Part shown: in pieces, positions 42,975 through 52,090 of the stretch
Position numbering within the stretch: position 1 is the stretch's first letter
Layout of the letters: each line of letters begins with the position of its first letter
From: Nocardioides pocheonensis
GTDB taxonomy: Bacteria; Actinomycetota; Actinomycetes; Propionibacteriales; Nocardioidaceae
Assembly: GCF_003725535.1 (NCBI RefSeq)
Contig: NZ_RJSF01000046.1
Location: 188,754-252,753, forward strand
Direction of reading: 5' to 3'
Length of the DNA stretch: 64,000 nucleotides
Position numbers and translations under genes: made by a program
Notes under the pieces: generated by a model
Seen by the model: the letters and a program-made list of their open reading frames with translations, nothing else
Databases searched by the model: none
Told to the model about the DNA's origin: nothing

Positions 42975-43889
42975 ATGACGTTCTTCCTCAACCTCGACAA
43001 GCGTCTCCCACTCGAGGAGGCCGTGTCGCGCGTGCACGACGGAGACGTCGTCGCACTCGGCGGCGGGCTTTCTGCACGTCTTCCAATGGCACTCGTCCGC
43101 GAACTCATCCGCCAGCGTCGCCGCGAGCTGCACCTTGTCGGCTCCGCCCACGGCATCGACGTCGACCTCCTCGTCGCAGCAGGCGCCGTCGCCGTGTGCG
43201 AGGAGAGCTATGTGGGGTTCGAACAGGACCTCGGCCTGGCGCCGGCCTACCGCCGGGCAGCGCAGGCGGGTGAGCTTCACATCGCAGAAAGCTGCTGCGT
43301 GACGATGCTCACCCAGTTGCGTGCAGCCGAGGCTGGCGTGCCCTTTCTGCCGGTGCGTGGCGTCAAGGGATCCGACATCCGCCGACTACACCCGGAGTAC
43401 GGGGAGGTCACCTGCCCGTTCACCGGTGAGGTCCTTGTAGCCGTCCCCGCACTGAGTCCGGACGTCGCGCTCATCCATGCTTCGCTCGGCGACCGTCACG
43501 GCAACCTGCACTTCGACAAGCCGTACGTCCTCGACGAGAGATTCGCGTCCGCAGCTAAGGTCGTCATCGCGACCGTCGAACGAATTGTGTCCACCGAAGA
43601 GGTCGCAGCCGAAGGCATCACCGTGCCCGCGCATCTGGTCGCCTCGATCAGCGAGGTCCCGTTCGGCGCCCATCCGAGCTCGTGCTACCCGGAGTATGCC
43701 TACGACCGGACCCACCTCGCTGAGTACGTGGACGCTGCTGCCACCGCCGACGGAGCCAATGCCTACCTCGAACGCTATGTGCTCGGCACCCCTGACGAGC
43801 AGTCCTACCGGAAGCTCGTTTCTGAGCCGCTGGAGCGTCTGCGTTCGTGGCATGAGTCGACCGCCGCATGGAAGGAGCTCTTCGCATGA
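42975..43889 (+). CDS. CoA-transferase alpha subunit (glutaconate CoA-transferase type)
   Basis: A 304-residue class I CoA-transferase alpha subunit, with VALGGGLSARLPMALVRELIR near the N-terminus and PDVALIHASLGDRHGN in mid-protein. It overlaps the beta subunit start by ATGA. Class I CoA transferases move CoA between acids. Here activation of acetoacetate, the 2-KPCC product, is the simplest proposal, but acetoacetate-specific transferases usually belong to another branch, so a different acid is possible. Confidence 0.83.
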   Translation: MTFFLNLDKRLPLEEAVSRVHDGDVVALGGGLSARLPMALVRELIRQRRRELHLVGSAHGIDVDLLVAAGAVAVCEESYVGFEQDLGLAPAYRRAAQAGELHIAESCCVTMLTQLRAAEAGVPFLPVRGVKGSDIRRLHPEYGEVTCPFTGEVLVAVPALSPDVALIHASLGDRHGNLHFDKPYVLDERFASAAKVVIATVERIVSTEEVAAEGITVPAHLVASISEVPFGAHPSSCYPEYAYDRTHLAEYVDAAATADGANAYLERYVLGTPDEQSYRKLVSEPLERLRSWHESTAAWKELFA

Positions 43890-44746
43890 CCGCCACCGAC
43901 GTAGACACCCGAGCCCTCAAGTTCTCCATCGACGAGTGGTTCGTGGTCACACTCGCGCGGACGATCCGGGACCGAGAAGCGGTGTTCCACGGGTTCGGCA
44001 GCCCGTGCGCGCAGGTGGCCATGCACGTTGCGCGCCACACCCACGCGCGGGACATGCTGCTCGTGGAGGGCGCGACCTACGCGGTCAACCCCGACCCCGC
44101 CTTCATCCCCCCCACCGGCAACGACCTGGCGCTCCAGCGGGGGGCCACATACCAGATGCGGTTCGAGGAGTTCTTCGACGCTGCCGTTCGAGGGGACATC
44201 GACCGGATGTTCCTCTCGGGCGGTCAGATCGACCAGTGGGGGAACACAAACGTCACCGCCGTCGGAGCGGTCAACGCCCCGCCGAAGGTGAAGCTCGGCG
44301 GTGGTGGCGGTGGCTGCAACCTGGCCGCCACGATCCGCAACCTGACGCTGTGGACCACCAGGCACGGCTCGGGACGCACCCTGGTCGAGGCCTGCGACTT
44401 CATCACCGACATGGGTCACCGGATGCATGGCACCACCCGAGAGGAACTCGGCTTCAGGGGAAACGGCCCTGAGTGGCTGGTCACCGAGCTCGGTGTGTTC
44501 GACTTCGTGGGCGGAAGAGCACGATTGCGTCAGGTGTTTCCCGACATATCCGTAGAGCAGGTGCGAGCCGCAACCGGTTTCCCGCTCGAGGTGGCCGGTG
44601 ACCTGCGCACGGTGCCTCTGCCCAGTGCCGTCGAGCTCGCGGCACTCAGGGCAGCTGACCCCCTCAAAGTCCGACATCAGGAGTTCTCCAAGGATCAGCT
44701 GGCCCGTGTCTTCGAACATCGACCAGACAAGACCTGTGCATGCTAG
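43886..44746 (+). CDS. CoA-transferase beta subunit
   Basis: A 286-residue beta subunit paired with the preceding gene. It contains VFHGFGSPCAQVAM, the LSGGQIDQWGNTN strand and KLGGGGGGCNLAA, the glycine-rich signature of this family. The catalytic Glu expected for the class was not located with certainty. It overlaps the next gene, the acyl-CoA synthetase, by 7 bases. Confidence 0.83.
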   Translation: MTATDVDTRALKFSIDEWFVVTLARTIRDREAVFHGFGSPCAQVAMHVARHTHARDMLLVEGATYAVNPDPAFIPPTGNDLALQRGATYQMRFEEFFDAAVRGDIDRMFLSGGQIDQWGNTNVTAVGAVNAPPKVKLGGGGGGCNLAATIRNLTLWTTRHGSGRTLVEACDFITDMGHRMHGTTREELGFRGNGPEWLVTELGVFDFVGGRARLRQVFPDISVEQVRAATGFPLEVAGDLRTVPLPSAVELAALRAADPLKVRHQEFSKDQLARVFEHRPDKTCAC

Positions 44747-46860
44747 ATCCGCCGCTCACGGCGTTGGACGCCGTGTTCCAGCCACGCCGTATCGTGCTCG
44801 TCGGCGCGTCCGACCGGCCGGGCAGCGCAGGTGCGGTGCTGTGGGAGAACCTCTCCGCTTACGCCGGTGAGGTCCTCCCCGTCACCAGGTCGGGACTGCC
44901 GGTTGCCGGCGTCCGGTCCTACCGCAGCCTCCTCGACGTGCCGGGCATCGTGGACCTTGTCGTCATCGTAGTACCGGCTGGTGAGGTCATTGACGTGGTC
45001 CGCGAAGCGGGCGTCAAGGGGGCGGAGGCCTGTGTGGTGATCTCGTCTGGGTTCGCTGAGACCGGCCCGGCGGGAGCTCGCCTACAGCAAGAACTCAACG
45101 AAGTCGCACGCAGCTCCGGTGTCCGCATCATCGGACCTAACTGTCTAGGCGTCCAGCATTCTGCTGCGGGCCTCAACGCCTCCCTGACCAGGGCCGGCCC
45201 GGCTCGCCCGGGCACGATCAGCATGGTCACCCAGTCCGGTGCCTACGGCATGGCGATGCAAACCCTTGCCGCGGACGAGGGCATGTCTTTCGACAAGCTC
45301 ATTGCGTCCGGTAACCGTGTCGACGTCACCGACACCGAGATGCTGGCTCACCTGTCCCGTGACGGGAGCGGACCCCTGTGCTTCTTCCTCGAGTCGCTCC
45401 CGGACGGTCGCTCCTTTGTGGAATTGGCTCGTCAGGTCACGCCGTTGCGTCCAGTCATCCTGTGTCGTACCGGGAGTTCGTCGGCGGGGCAGCGGGCCGC
45501 GCTGTCCCACAGCGCCAGCTTGGCCGGAAGGCCTCGGATCTGGTCCGCTGCGTTCGCACAGGCGGGAATCATCCAGACGCGATCCGGCCTCGAGATGCTC
45601 GACGCGGCGAGAGCGCTGGACGCCCAGCCTGCTCCTCGGGGGAAACGCACCGGCATCGTCACCAACTCCGGAGGCGTCGGCGTCGAGCTGACCGACCTTC
45701 TCGCTCTCGAGGAGATCGACGTGCCGCTGCTCAGCCAGACCCTGCGCGCTTCGCTGGAGTCGTTCCTACCCCCGTTGGCCAGCGGCGCTAATCCCGTCGA
45801 CCTGACCACCGTCTGGAAACGGTTTCCCGAACTCTATCCAGCCGTCATCGACGTGCTGGCTCGCAGCGGGGAGGTGGATTCGGTGGTTACCGTGCTCCTT
45901 CAGCGCTCGGCAACTTCACCGGTCACCGAGGCGATCGCGGACGCGGTGCGACGCCTGCGTGGAGAGGGGGTCAGCATCCCGATCTACGCCTGCTGGGTGG
46001 GCAGCCGGGACTCGCTCGCGCAAGCGGCACCGCTGCGCGACGTGGGAGTGCCGATCTTCGAGTGGCCAGAGCGCGCAGCGAGAGCCATCGGTCATGCCGT
46101 CCGGCATGGCCTGTCTGGTCAGCCTCGCGCTCAGTCAACAGAGCCCGTGACGGCGAATGCGGGCATATGCGACGGCTGGCTAGACGCGGCCGACGCGGCC
46201 GCGGTACTCACGCCCTTCGGCGTGCCGCTGGTCCGCTGGGTCGCCTGCGACGCAACGAAATGGGCGGTCCCGGACGCCGAGGAGCTCCACCGGCCCATAG
46301 TCCTCAAGGCTGTTCATCCTGAGCTGCAGCACAAGTCCGATGTGGGCGCGGTCGTGCTCGGGCTCGCGGAAGACGACGAGATCGAAGCGGCAGCGCAACG
46401 CCTCGCCAAACTGCGGAACGGGGTTACCCTGCTGTGCCAGGAGCAGGAGACCGGGATCGAGGTCATCGTCGGCGGTATCCGCGACGCGGAGTTTGGTCCT
46501 GTCGTGCTGGTTGGTCTGGGTGGGGTCGACGTCGAGGCGACCGATGACATCCAGCTCGCTCTCGCCCCGGTCACGACGACAGAGGCCGTTGCCATGATCG
46601 AGCGCCTACGCGGCGCAAGCACGCTCCTGGGAGGTCGACGCCCCGGGGTCGCAGTCGGCGAACTCGCGCACGTCGTGCAGGCGCTCGGTGCGCTGCTCCT
46701 GAGCCGCACTGACGTGGAGGAGATCGATCTGAACCCTGTCCTGGCTCGCCCCGACGGCTGCACTGTCGTCGACTGGCGAATCCGGGTCTCATCCTCGTCC
46801 CGCGAGGACGAGCGCCAGCCCGGTCCGGGCGAATCGGCAGGGCGAGTTTGGTCTCGGTAG
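44740..46860 (+). CDS. NDP-forming acyl-CoA synthetase (acetate-CoA ligase type), fused alpha and beta parts
   Basis: A 706-residue protein with a CoA-binding domain (GASDRPGSAGAVLWENL), succinyl-CoA-synthetase-like domains and a C-terminal ATP-grasp domain (LKAVHPELQHKSDVGAV). The phosphorylated His is in ALSHSASLAG. Enzymes of this type interconvert an acyl-CoA plus ADP and phosphate with an acid plus ATP. It overlaps the CoA-transferase beta gene, so both activation routes are coupled. The acid may be acetate, propionate or another product of alkene metabolism. Confidence 0.85.
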   Translation: MLDPPLTALDAVFQPRRIVLVGASDRPGSAGAVLWENLSAYAGEVLPVTRSGLPVAGVRSYRSLLDVPGIVDLVVIVVPAGEVIDVVREAGVKGAEACVVISSGFAETGPAGARLQQELNEVARSSGVRIIGPNCLGVQHSAAGLNASLTRAGPARPGTISMVTQSGAYGMAMQTLAADEGMSFDKLIASGNRVDVTDTEMLAHLSRDGSGPLCFFLESLPDGRSFVELARQVTPLRPVILCRTGSSSAGQRAALSHSASLAGRPRIWSAAFAQAGIIQTRSGLEMLDAARALDAQPAPRGKRTGIVTNSGGVGVELTDLLALEEIDVPLLSQTLRASLESFLPPLASGANPVDLTTVWKRFPELYPAVIDVLARSGEVDSVVTVLLQRSATSPVTEAIADAVRRLRGEGVSIPIYACWVGSRDSLAQAAPLRDVGVPIFEWPERAARAIGHAVRHGLSGQPRAQSTEPVTANAGICDGWLDAADAAAVLTPFGVPLVRWVACDATKWAVPDAEELHRPIVLKAVHPELQHKSDVGAVVLGLAEDDEIEAAAQRLAKLRNGVTLLCQEQETGIEVIVGGIRDAEFGPVVLVGLGGVDVEATDDIQLALAPVTTTEAVAMIERLRGASTLLGGRRPGVAVGELAHVVQALGALLLSRTDVEEIDLNPVLARPDGCTVVDWRIRVSSSSREDERQPGPGESAGRVWSR

Positions 46861-46941
46861 GGGGAGGTGTGGCGAGCCGGAGTCGGCTTAGCGTCAACGA
46901 CCACACACAGGGTGTCTCACCCACCAGGAAAGGAGTCCCCG

Positions 46942-48054
46942 ATGCGGATCGGCTCTCAAGATGTTCTTCTCCCGACCACGATGGTCGGCAACTACCCGAA
47001 CCCGCGCTGGTATGACGGCCAGGCCTTCGCGGCATTCCCCAAGGGCGAGTTCGTGTACGACGCGGTCAGCCGGGAGGCGTTCGACGACGCCGTGGGGGCG
47101 ATCGTCCATGACCAGGAGGCCGCGGGTCTGGACATCATCAGTGACGGCAGGGTCTACGGCGGCGACTCACCCTACGGTCAGATCCTCTACCACTACACCG
47201 AGCGGATGTCTGGCTACAAGCAGGCCGGACCCCCGATCGGTCTGCCGATCTACTCCACGCTCTTCGCACCCAGCTGCGTGGGCGAGGTGCGCCGCGAAGC
47301 CCCGTTCCACCTCGCAAACCTCCGCGCCACTCGCAAGGCGACCAAGAAGCCGGTCAAGGTCTCGTACGTGGGCATTCAGGTGCTCGCCGCCGCGACGAAC
47401 AACCAGTACTACAAGGAAACCCGCGAGCTTGCGATGGCGATCGCGAAAGCGTTCAACGAGGACTTCAAGGAACTGGCGGAGAACGGCTGCGACATCATCC
47501 AGATCGACGAGTTCGTTTGGCCCTACGGCATGGGCGACTGGGAGATCGAGGTCCTGAACACCGCCGTTGAAGGCGTCGACTGCCAATTCTGGGTGCACAC
47601 GTGCTGGGGCAATTACTCCGGGACCCCCGGCTACTTCCCGAACGAGGACGACAAGGAGTTCGGTGCTTGGGTGCTCGATCAGCGGTCCAGCAGCGCGCCG
47701 GCGCCACAAAAGGCCGTGCCGATCTTCCCGCAGGTTCTCGACGCCAACATCGACGCGCTCAACTACGAGGTCGGCCGTACGGGATCGGACGACCTCAAGC
47801 CGCTCCTGGACAACAACTGGGACAAGCCATTCGTCGCGGGCGTAATCGATGTCAAGTCCACTGTTACCGAGACGGCCGACGAGGTCGCCGACCGTATCCG
47901 GCAGGTTCTGGAGTTCGTCCCGGCAGAGAACCTCGGCCTGAGCACCGACTGCGGTCTGATCAATCTGCCTCGGATGATCTCGGCCGGCAAGCTGCGTGCT
48001 CTTGCTGATGGCGCGGCGATGGTGCGCAACGAGCTGATCGAGAAGCGGGCCTGA
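46942..48054 (+). CDS. etnE: Epoxyalkane:coenzyme M transferase
   Basis: A 370-residue zinc enzyme of the MetE C-terminal (methionine synthase II) fold. ATG 46942 follows AAAGGAG. The zinc ligands are in FWVHTCWGNYSG (H219 and C221) and LSTDCGLI (C337). The N-terminal TTMVGNYPNPRWYDG and GIQVLAAATNNQYYKE segments are typical of EtnE/XecA. It opens an epoxide with CoM to give a 2-hydroxyalkyl-CoM. It is the link between the monooxygenase and the dehydrogenases. A strong hairpin follows the stop codon. Confidence 0.92.
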   Translation: MRIGSQDVLLPTTMVGNYPNPRWYDGQAFAAFPKGEFVYDAVSREAFDDAVGAIVHDQEAAGLDIISDGRVYGGDSPYGQILYHYTERMSGYKQAGPPIGLPIYSTLFAPSCVGEVRREAPFHLANLRATRKATKKPVKVSYVGIQVLAAATNNQYYKETRELAMAIAKAFNEDFKELAENGCDIIQIDEFVWPYGMGDWEIEVLNTAVEGVDCQFWVHTCWGNYSGTPGYFPNEDDKEFGAWVLDQRSSSAPAPQKAVPIFPQVLDANIDALNYEVGRTGSDDLKPLLDNNWDKPFVAGVIDVKSTVTETADEVADRIRQVLEFVPAENLGLSTDCGLINLPRMISAGKLRALADGAAMVRNELIEKRA

Positions 48055-48059
48055 GTCGA

Positions 48060-48099
48060 CTTCCGTCGTGGGCGGGCAACCGCCCGCCCACGACGGAAG
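48060..48099 (+). terminator. Perfect 18-bp terminator-like hairpin after etnE
   Basis: The arms at 48060-48077 (CTTCCGTCGTGGGCGGGC) and 48082-48099 are exact reverse complements with a 4-base AACC loop. It begins 6 bases after the etnE stop. No run of T follows, common in high-GC actinobacteria. It should end the plus-strand pathway transcript. Confidence 0.85.
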
Positions 48100-48360
48100 C
48101 AACGAGCAATCCCACGGTAAGATCCCGCTCACGCTCCCCACGCGCCGCGCCGTAATCTCGCCGACTCTCACTGCTGTATCTACCTGCCGGCGACCCGAGA
48201 CGAACTCACAACACATACAGGTCAACACTTGCATAGGACCATCACGTGAGGACTTGCCGCGGTGCGGAAGGAAGCCGTCACACCACTGCACCGTGGCGCC
48301 GCCCTCCGTGCGCGGCAGCCGGGCCCCCAAGGCGAGCGCATCGACTGGAAGGTTGCCTCC

Positions 48361-50679
48361 ATGGCTGTTCAACCGAGGTCTGACGAGCAGGGCTACCGCG
48401 TCCACAGCTCCCACTGGGGCCCATTTGAAGGCCGCTGGTTGGGCGAACAGCTCGACATTCGACCGACCTGTAGCGTCGGCGAGACACCTCCCCTCATGGG
48501 CAACCTCGTCGACACCGCTCGTCACGCAACACGAGTGACCCAGCCCATGATCCGCAGCGGTTGGCTCGAAGCCGGCCCAGGACCGAGCATCCGAGGTCGC
48601 GACCCGTTCATACCAGTGAGCTGGGACGAGGCCGTACGACTCGTCGGGGACGAAATCCGGCGAGTCATCGAGCTCCACGGCAACGAGTCGATCTATGGCG
48701 GGTCCTACGGATGGTCGTCGGCCGGGCGGTTTCACCACGCGCAGAGCCACGTGCACCGCTTCCTCAACGTCGCCGGCGGCTACGTCGCCTCCAAGGGCAC
48801 CTACAGCACGGGAGCAGCAGAGGTATTCCTCCCGCATGTCGTCGACGCCGTCGACACGGTTACGTCGCTCTGGCATGACTGGGAAGCGATTATCACCGGA
48901 AGTGACCTCATTCTCGCGTTTGGTGGCATCCCGCTGAAGAACATGCTCGTAGCGCCCGGCGGTGTGGCCGACCACTGCGGACACGAGAATCTGCGCCGCT
49001 ATTCCGCAAATGGAGGCACCGTTGTCAGCGTCAGTCCAGTGCGCGATGACGTCCCGACGGACCTGCCGTGCGAGTGGATCCCTATGCGAGCCTTCGGTGA
49101 CACTGCGCTTCTACTCGCCTTGTCGTACGTGCTCATCAACGAGGGGCTCCACGACGAGCGCTTCCTGGACAGGTACACCGTTGGATTCCCCCGATTCGCC
49201 GACTATGTCCTCGGGAAGACCGATGGCATACCCAAGACCCCATCGTGGGCCGAAGGAATCTGCGGTGTCGCAGCTTCCGACGTGGTCCTCCTCGCCCGCC
49301 GAGCTGCTAGTTCCCGCACGCTGGTTAACACGACGTACTCCCTTCAACGCTCTCAGTTTGGAGAACAGCCACTCTGGGCTGCGCTGAGCTTTGCAGCGCT
49401 GTTGGGACAAGTCGGACTGCCAGGCCGGGGGTTCTCGTATGGCCTCGGGTCCATGGGAAGCCACGGGAAGCTGCCAATGGCGTTTCCGATCCCCGCACTT
49501 CCGCAAGGCAAAAACCGCGTGGCCACGTTCATCCCTGTTGCCCGGGTCGCCGACATGTTGCTTCGGCCGGGCCAGGACTACGACTTTGACGGCCATGTGC
49601 TTACCTATCCGGACATCCACCTTGTGTATTGGGCAGGCGGCAACCCGTTCCATCACCATCAAGATCTATTTCGGCTCCGCGAAGCCTTTGCCCGACCGGA
49701 CACGGTGGTAGTGCACGAGCAGTACTGGACCGCCACGGCACGTCACGCCGACGTCGTCCTTCCGGTCACGTTATCGATGGAGCGGAGCGACCTTGGCGCC
49801 GGACGTCAGGATACCCGACTGATCGCGATGCACCAGCTCGTGCCACCGCTTGCCGGGACGCGGGATGACTTCGACATCTTCGCTGACCTGGCCGCACACT
49901 TAGGAGTCCGGGAGGAGTACACCGAAGGAAGAAGTAGCCACCAATGGCTCGACGTCATGGTCGCCCAAGTCCAGCAATCCATGAGTTCGGTGGGTCTGAA
50001 CCCACCCGATCGCGATGAGTTCTGGCGCGTCGGCGGATTGGACATCCCTACTCGCCCCCGAGGCGAAACGCCGATCGAGGCATTCCGCAGGAATCCGGAT
50101 CGCCATCCCCTGCCCACCCCGAGCGGGCGCATCGAACTCTTCTCCGAAGTCATCGCTTCGTTCGGCTATGACGACTGCCCGGGCCATGCGACCTGGCTCG
50201 AGCCCTCCGAACGAGTCACCGTCTCTGAACAACAGCAGGGCTTTCTTCAACTTGTCGCGAACAATCCGGCCACCCGGCTCCACAGCCAGTTGGATCCGGG
50301 CCGAACAAGTCGACACAGCAAGGTGTCTGGACGAGAACCCCTGCGGATCGCTGCGCGAGACGCTGCGGTGAGAGGCATCGCTGACGGAGACCTGGTGCGC
50401 GTCTGGAACGACCGAGGCCAACTCTTGGCAGGTGCGGTCGTCACAAACGACGTAGTCGATGGTGCCGTTCAGCTATCAACTGGTGCCTGGTTCGAACCCG
50501 CCGATCTTGATGGGCGCCCGACATGCATCCACGGAAACCCCAACAGCGTCACTCTGGACGCAGGCACCTCCAGGCTGAGCCAAGGCTGCAGCGGTCAACT
50601 AGCCCGCGTCCGGGTTGAGAAGTTCCTCGGCGAGGCGCCCGATGTCACAGTGACAAAGCATGCGCCGCACTCAGATTGA
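48361..50679 (+). CDS. Molybdopterin oxidoreductase, DMSO/biotin-sulfoxide reductase type
   Basis: A 772-residue enzyme of the DMSO/TMAO/biotin-sulfoxide reductase branch. The molybdenum-ligand Ser is in IYGGSYGWSSAGRFHHAQ near residue 120. Further cofactor contacts lie in YWAGGNPFHHHQDL and EQYWTATARHADVVLPV. There is no N-terminal iron-sulfur cysteine set and no Tat signal, so a cytoplasmic BisC-like enzyme is likely. ATG 48361 has GGAAGG nearby; a GTG at 48262 is possible. It may reduce an S-oxide. It lies after the etnE terminator, so it is a separate transcript. Confidence 0.85.
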   Translation: MAVQPRSDEQGYRVHSSHWGPFEGRWLGEQLDIRPTCSVGETPPLMGNLVDTARHATRVTQPMIRSGWLEAGPGPSIRGRDPFIPVSWDEAVRLVGDEIRRVIELHGNESIYGGSYGWSSAGRFHHAQSHVHRFLNVAGGYVASKGTYSTGAAEVFLPHVVDAVDTVTSLWHDWEAIITGSDLILAFGGIPLKNMLVAPGGVADHCGHENLRRYSANGGTVVSVSPVRDDVPTDLPCEWIPMRAFGDTALLLALSYVLINEGLHDERFLDRYTVGFPRFADYVLGKTDGIPKTPSWAEGICGVAASDVVLLARRAASSRTLVNTTYSLQRSQFGEQPLWAALSFAALLGQVGLPGRGFSYGLGSMGSHGKLPMAFPIPALPQGKNRVATFIPVARVADMLLRPGQDYDFDGHVLTYPDIHLVYWAGGNPFHHHQDLFRLREAFARPDTVVVHEQYWTATARHADVVLPVTLSMERSDLGAGRQDTRLIAMHQLVPPLAGTRDDFDIFADLAAHLGVREEYTEGRSSHQWLDVMVAQVQQSMSSVGLNPPDRDEFWRVGGLDIPTRPRGETPIEAFRRNPDRHPLPTPSGRIELFSEVIASFGYDDCPGHATWLEPSERVTVSEQQQGFLQLVANNPATRLHSQLDPGRTSRHSKVSGREPLRIAARDAAVRGIADGDLVRVWNDRGQLLAGAVVTNDVVDGAVQLSTGAWFEPADLDGRPTCIHGNPNSVTLDAGTSRLSQGCSGQLARVRVEKFLGEAPDVTVTKHAPHSD

Positions 50680-51042
50680 CGCCGAGGCGCAGATGCGGTC
50701 AGTCGCGCCGTAAAGGAGGGCCGGTGAACCTCTCGATGTTCCGGCGCGCGACGGACTCCATCCACATCACCCACCACTCGAGTGCGCCCAGCCGCCTCAG
50801 GCATAGTCTCCGCTGCGCTTCCTCTGACGTTCGGGCTGAATGCTTCCCCCTGATCCGCTGCTGTGAGTATGCGGGCACCGTGGCAGAAAAGACAGTAGTC
50901 AACGCGCCTGAATGTCCAGCACGATCAGCCGCGGATCACATCTGCTCCATCCTTGTGACCAACCGGCGCTGCACTTCGGTCGAGCGACCGTGCCCAACTC
51001 CGGCGGCGGAGGCGTGCTCGCCAAGCGCGGCGCCAGAGGTCG
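50680..51042. other. Stretch without a recognisable gene
   Basis: The frames are short and low in coding character. The longest plus-strand frame continues antisense-like through the vsr region and is not convincing. This is probably decayed mobile DNA. Confidence 0.45.
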
Positions 51043-51283
51043 ATGAGCGTCAAACTCCCGTGGGACGGTCAACTCGGGGACTGGAGGCAATCGGCATCAA
51101 ACGCCTTCGTGGCCTACGTCAGACGGCAGCTCGTCGGCCCTTCCGACGGGCCGGCAGAGATCATCTTCGATCCGCCGAACCGACAAGACCTGGCAACGCA
51201 TCTCGGTCGGGTTTCAGCGCCTCGTCGAGCAGCGCCGCGTGCGGGACTACGACGAACTGGTTGCGAACGCCGGAACACTCTGA
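51043..51283 (+). pseudogene. Broken reading frame in front of vsr
   Basis: A plausible N-terminus (MSVKLPWDGQLGDWRQSASN) runs to about 51180. The coding character then continues in the +1 frame as KTWQRISVGFQRLVEQRRVRD and stops at 51283, three bases before vsr. The two parts look like fragments of restriction-modification accessory proteins joined by deletion or frameshift. I could not name the family. Confidence 0.4.
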
Positions 51284-51285
51284 GC

Positions 51286-51732
51286 ATGTCCAGTTGGGCC
51301 TCATCGCCAGGCGTCCGGCGCGGGATGCAGGGGAACCGCGGCCGCGACACGAAGCCCGAACTCGCTGTCCGGCGCGCCGCACACGCTGCGGGCCTGCGGT
51401 ATCGCGTCGACTACCGCCCGATCCCGACGAACCGGCGGGCGGACCTCGTATTCACGCGCGCGACGGTCGCCGTGTTCGTCGACGGTTGTTTCGGGCACGG
51501 TTGTCCCGAACATCACGCGATCGCGAAGACCAACGCCTCGTTCTGGGCCGACAAGGTCAGACACAACCGGGAGCGGGATGCCAACACCAACGAGCTGCTC
51601 GTCCAAGCTGGATGGACTGTGTTTCGGGTTTGGGAGCACGAGCCGCCCGAACTCGTCGTCGCCCAGATAGTGGCCGCGCTGCGGCCTGATGACGGTGCGG
51701 ACCCAAAGCAGCAGCGTGCTCACTCCAAGTAG
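51286..51732 (+). CDS. vsr: Very short patch repair endonuclease
   Basis: A 148-residue Vsr nuclease. GRDTKPELAVRRAAHAAGLRY, the catalytic-core Asp in RRADLVF, VAVFVDGCFGHGCPEH and the WEHEP end are diagnostic. It nicks 5' of T in T:G mismatches made by deamination of 5-methylcytosine, and usually accompanies a cytosine methyltransferase. None is in this window. It overlaps a convergent membrane-protein frame. Confidence 0.9.
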   Translation: MSSWASSPGVRRGMQGNRGRDTKPELAVRRAAHAAGLRYRVDYRPIPTNRRADLVFTRATVAVFVDGCFGHGCPEHHAIAKTNASFWADKVRHNRERDANTNELLVQAGWTVFRVWEHEPPELVVAQIVAALRPDDGADPKQQRAHSK

Positions 51733-51993
51733 CGTCAGTTTGATGGCATCCCATGCGAGCACGAGAACGACGAGGTTGAGCCAGCTGGGAGCGCCAGCGG
51801 CAAGGGTCTCCGCCACCATATGCATGGCGATTAGGAACACGGCTGCTACTGCGAGCAGCCCGACCGCCGTTGGAAACCGCGGCGCCGCCATACGGACGCG
51901 ACGGAGCAGGCGGTTCGTCGGCGCGTACATCTGGAGGTACCGGTGCGCGAGTGCAACCGTCGCGAACACCGGGAGTGCAAGCAGGAGGACCAT
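51301..51993 (-). CDS. Small membrane protein with a tail antisense to vsr
   Basis: ATG 51993 follows AAAGGAG. The first 100 residues, to about 51695, form three hydrophobic segments (LLLALPVFATVALAHRYL, FPTAVGLLAVAAVFLIAMHM, LNLVVLVLAWDAIKLTLLGV). The remaining 130 residues are the complement of vsr and look like non-coding read-through. The original stop may have been lost when vsr was joined. The function is unknown; similar short membrane proteins occur on actinobacterial plasmids. Confidence 0.5.
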   Translation of the reverse strand: MVLLLALPVFATVALAHRYLQMYAPTNRLLRRVRMAAPRFPTAVGLLAVAAVFLIAMHMVAETLAAGAPSWLNLVVLVLAWDAIKLTLLGVSTLLLWVRTVIRPQRGHYLGDDEFGRLVLPNPKHSPSSLDEQLVGVGIPLPVVSDLVGPERGVGLRDRVMFGTTVPETTVDEHGDRRAREYEVRPPVRRDRAVVDAIPQARSVCGAPDSEFGLRVAAAVPLHPAPDAWR

Positions 51994-52090
51994 CAGGACT
52001 CCTTTCCTCGGGTCTTCACTGCATAGACCGCACACATCCTGCTAGCGCTCAGCGCGTTAAAACCTGTGGACGGACGCGCCGCGTCGCGTC

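Noticed and set aside
47167..48984. Open frame of about 600 codons on the minus strand opposite etnE and the molybdoenzyme
   Set aside because: It is the complement of two well-supported genes and has no motif or sensible composition; long antisense frames are common in high-GC DNA.
50676..51689. Plus-strand frame of 337 codons across the vsr region
   Set aside because: It is out of phase with the unmistakable Vsr protein and reads as Arg/Ser-rich noise.
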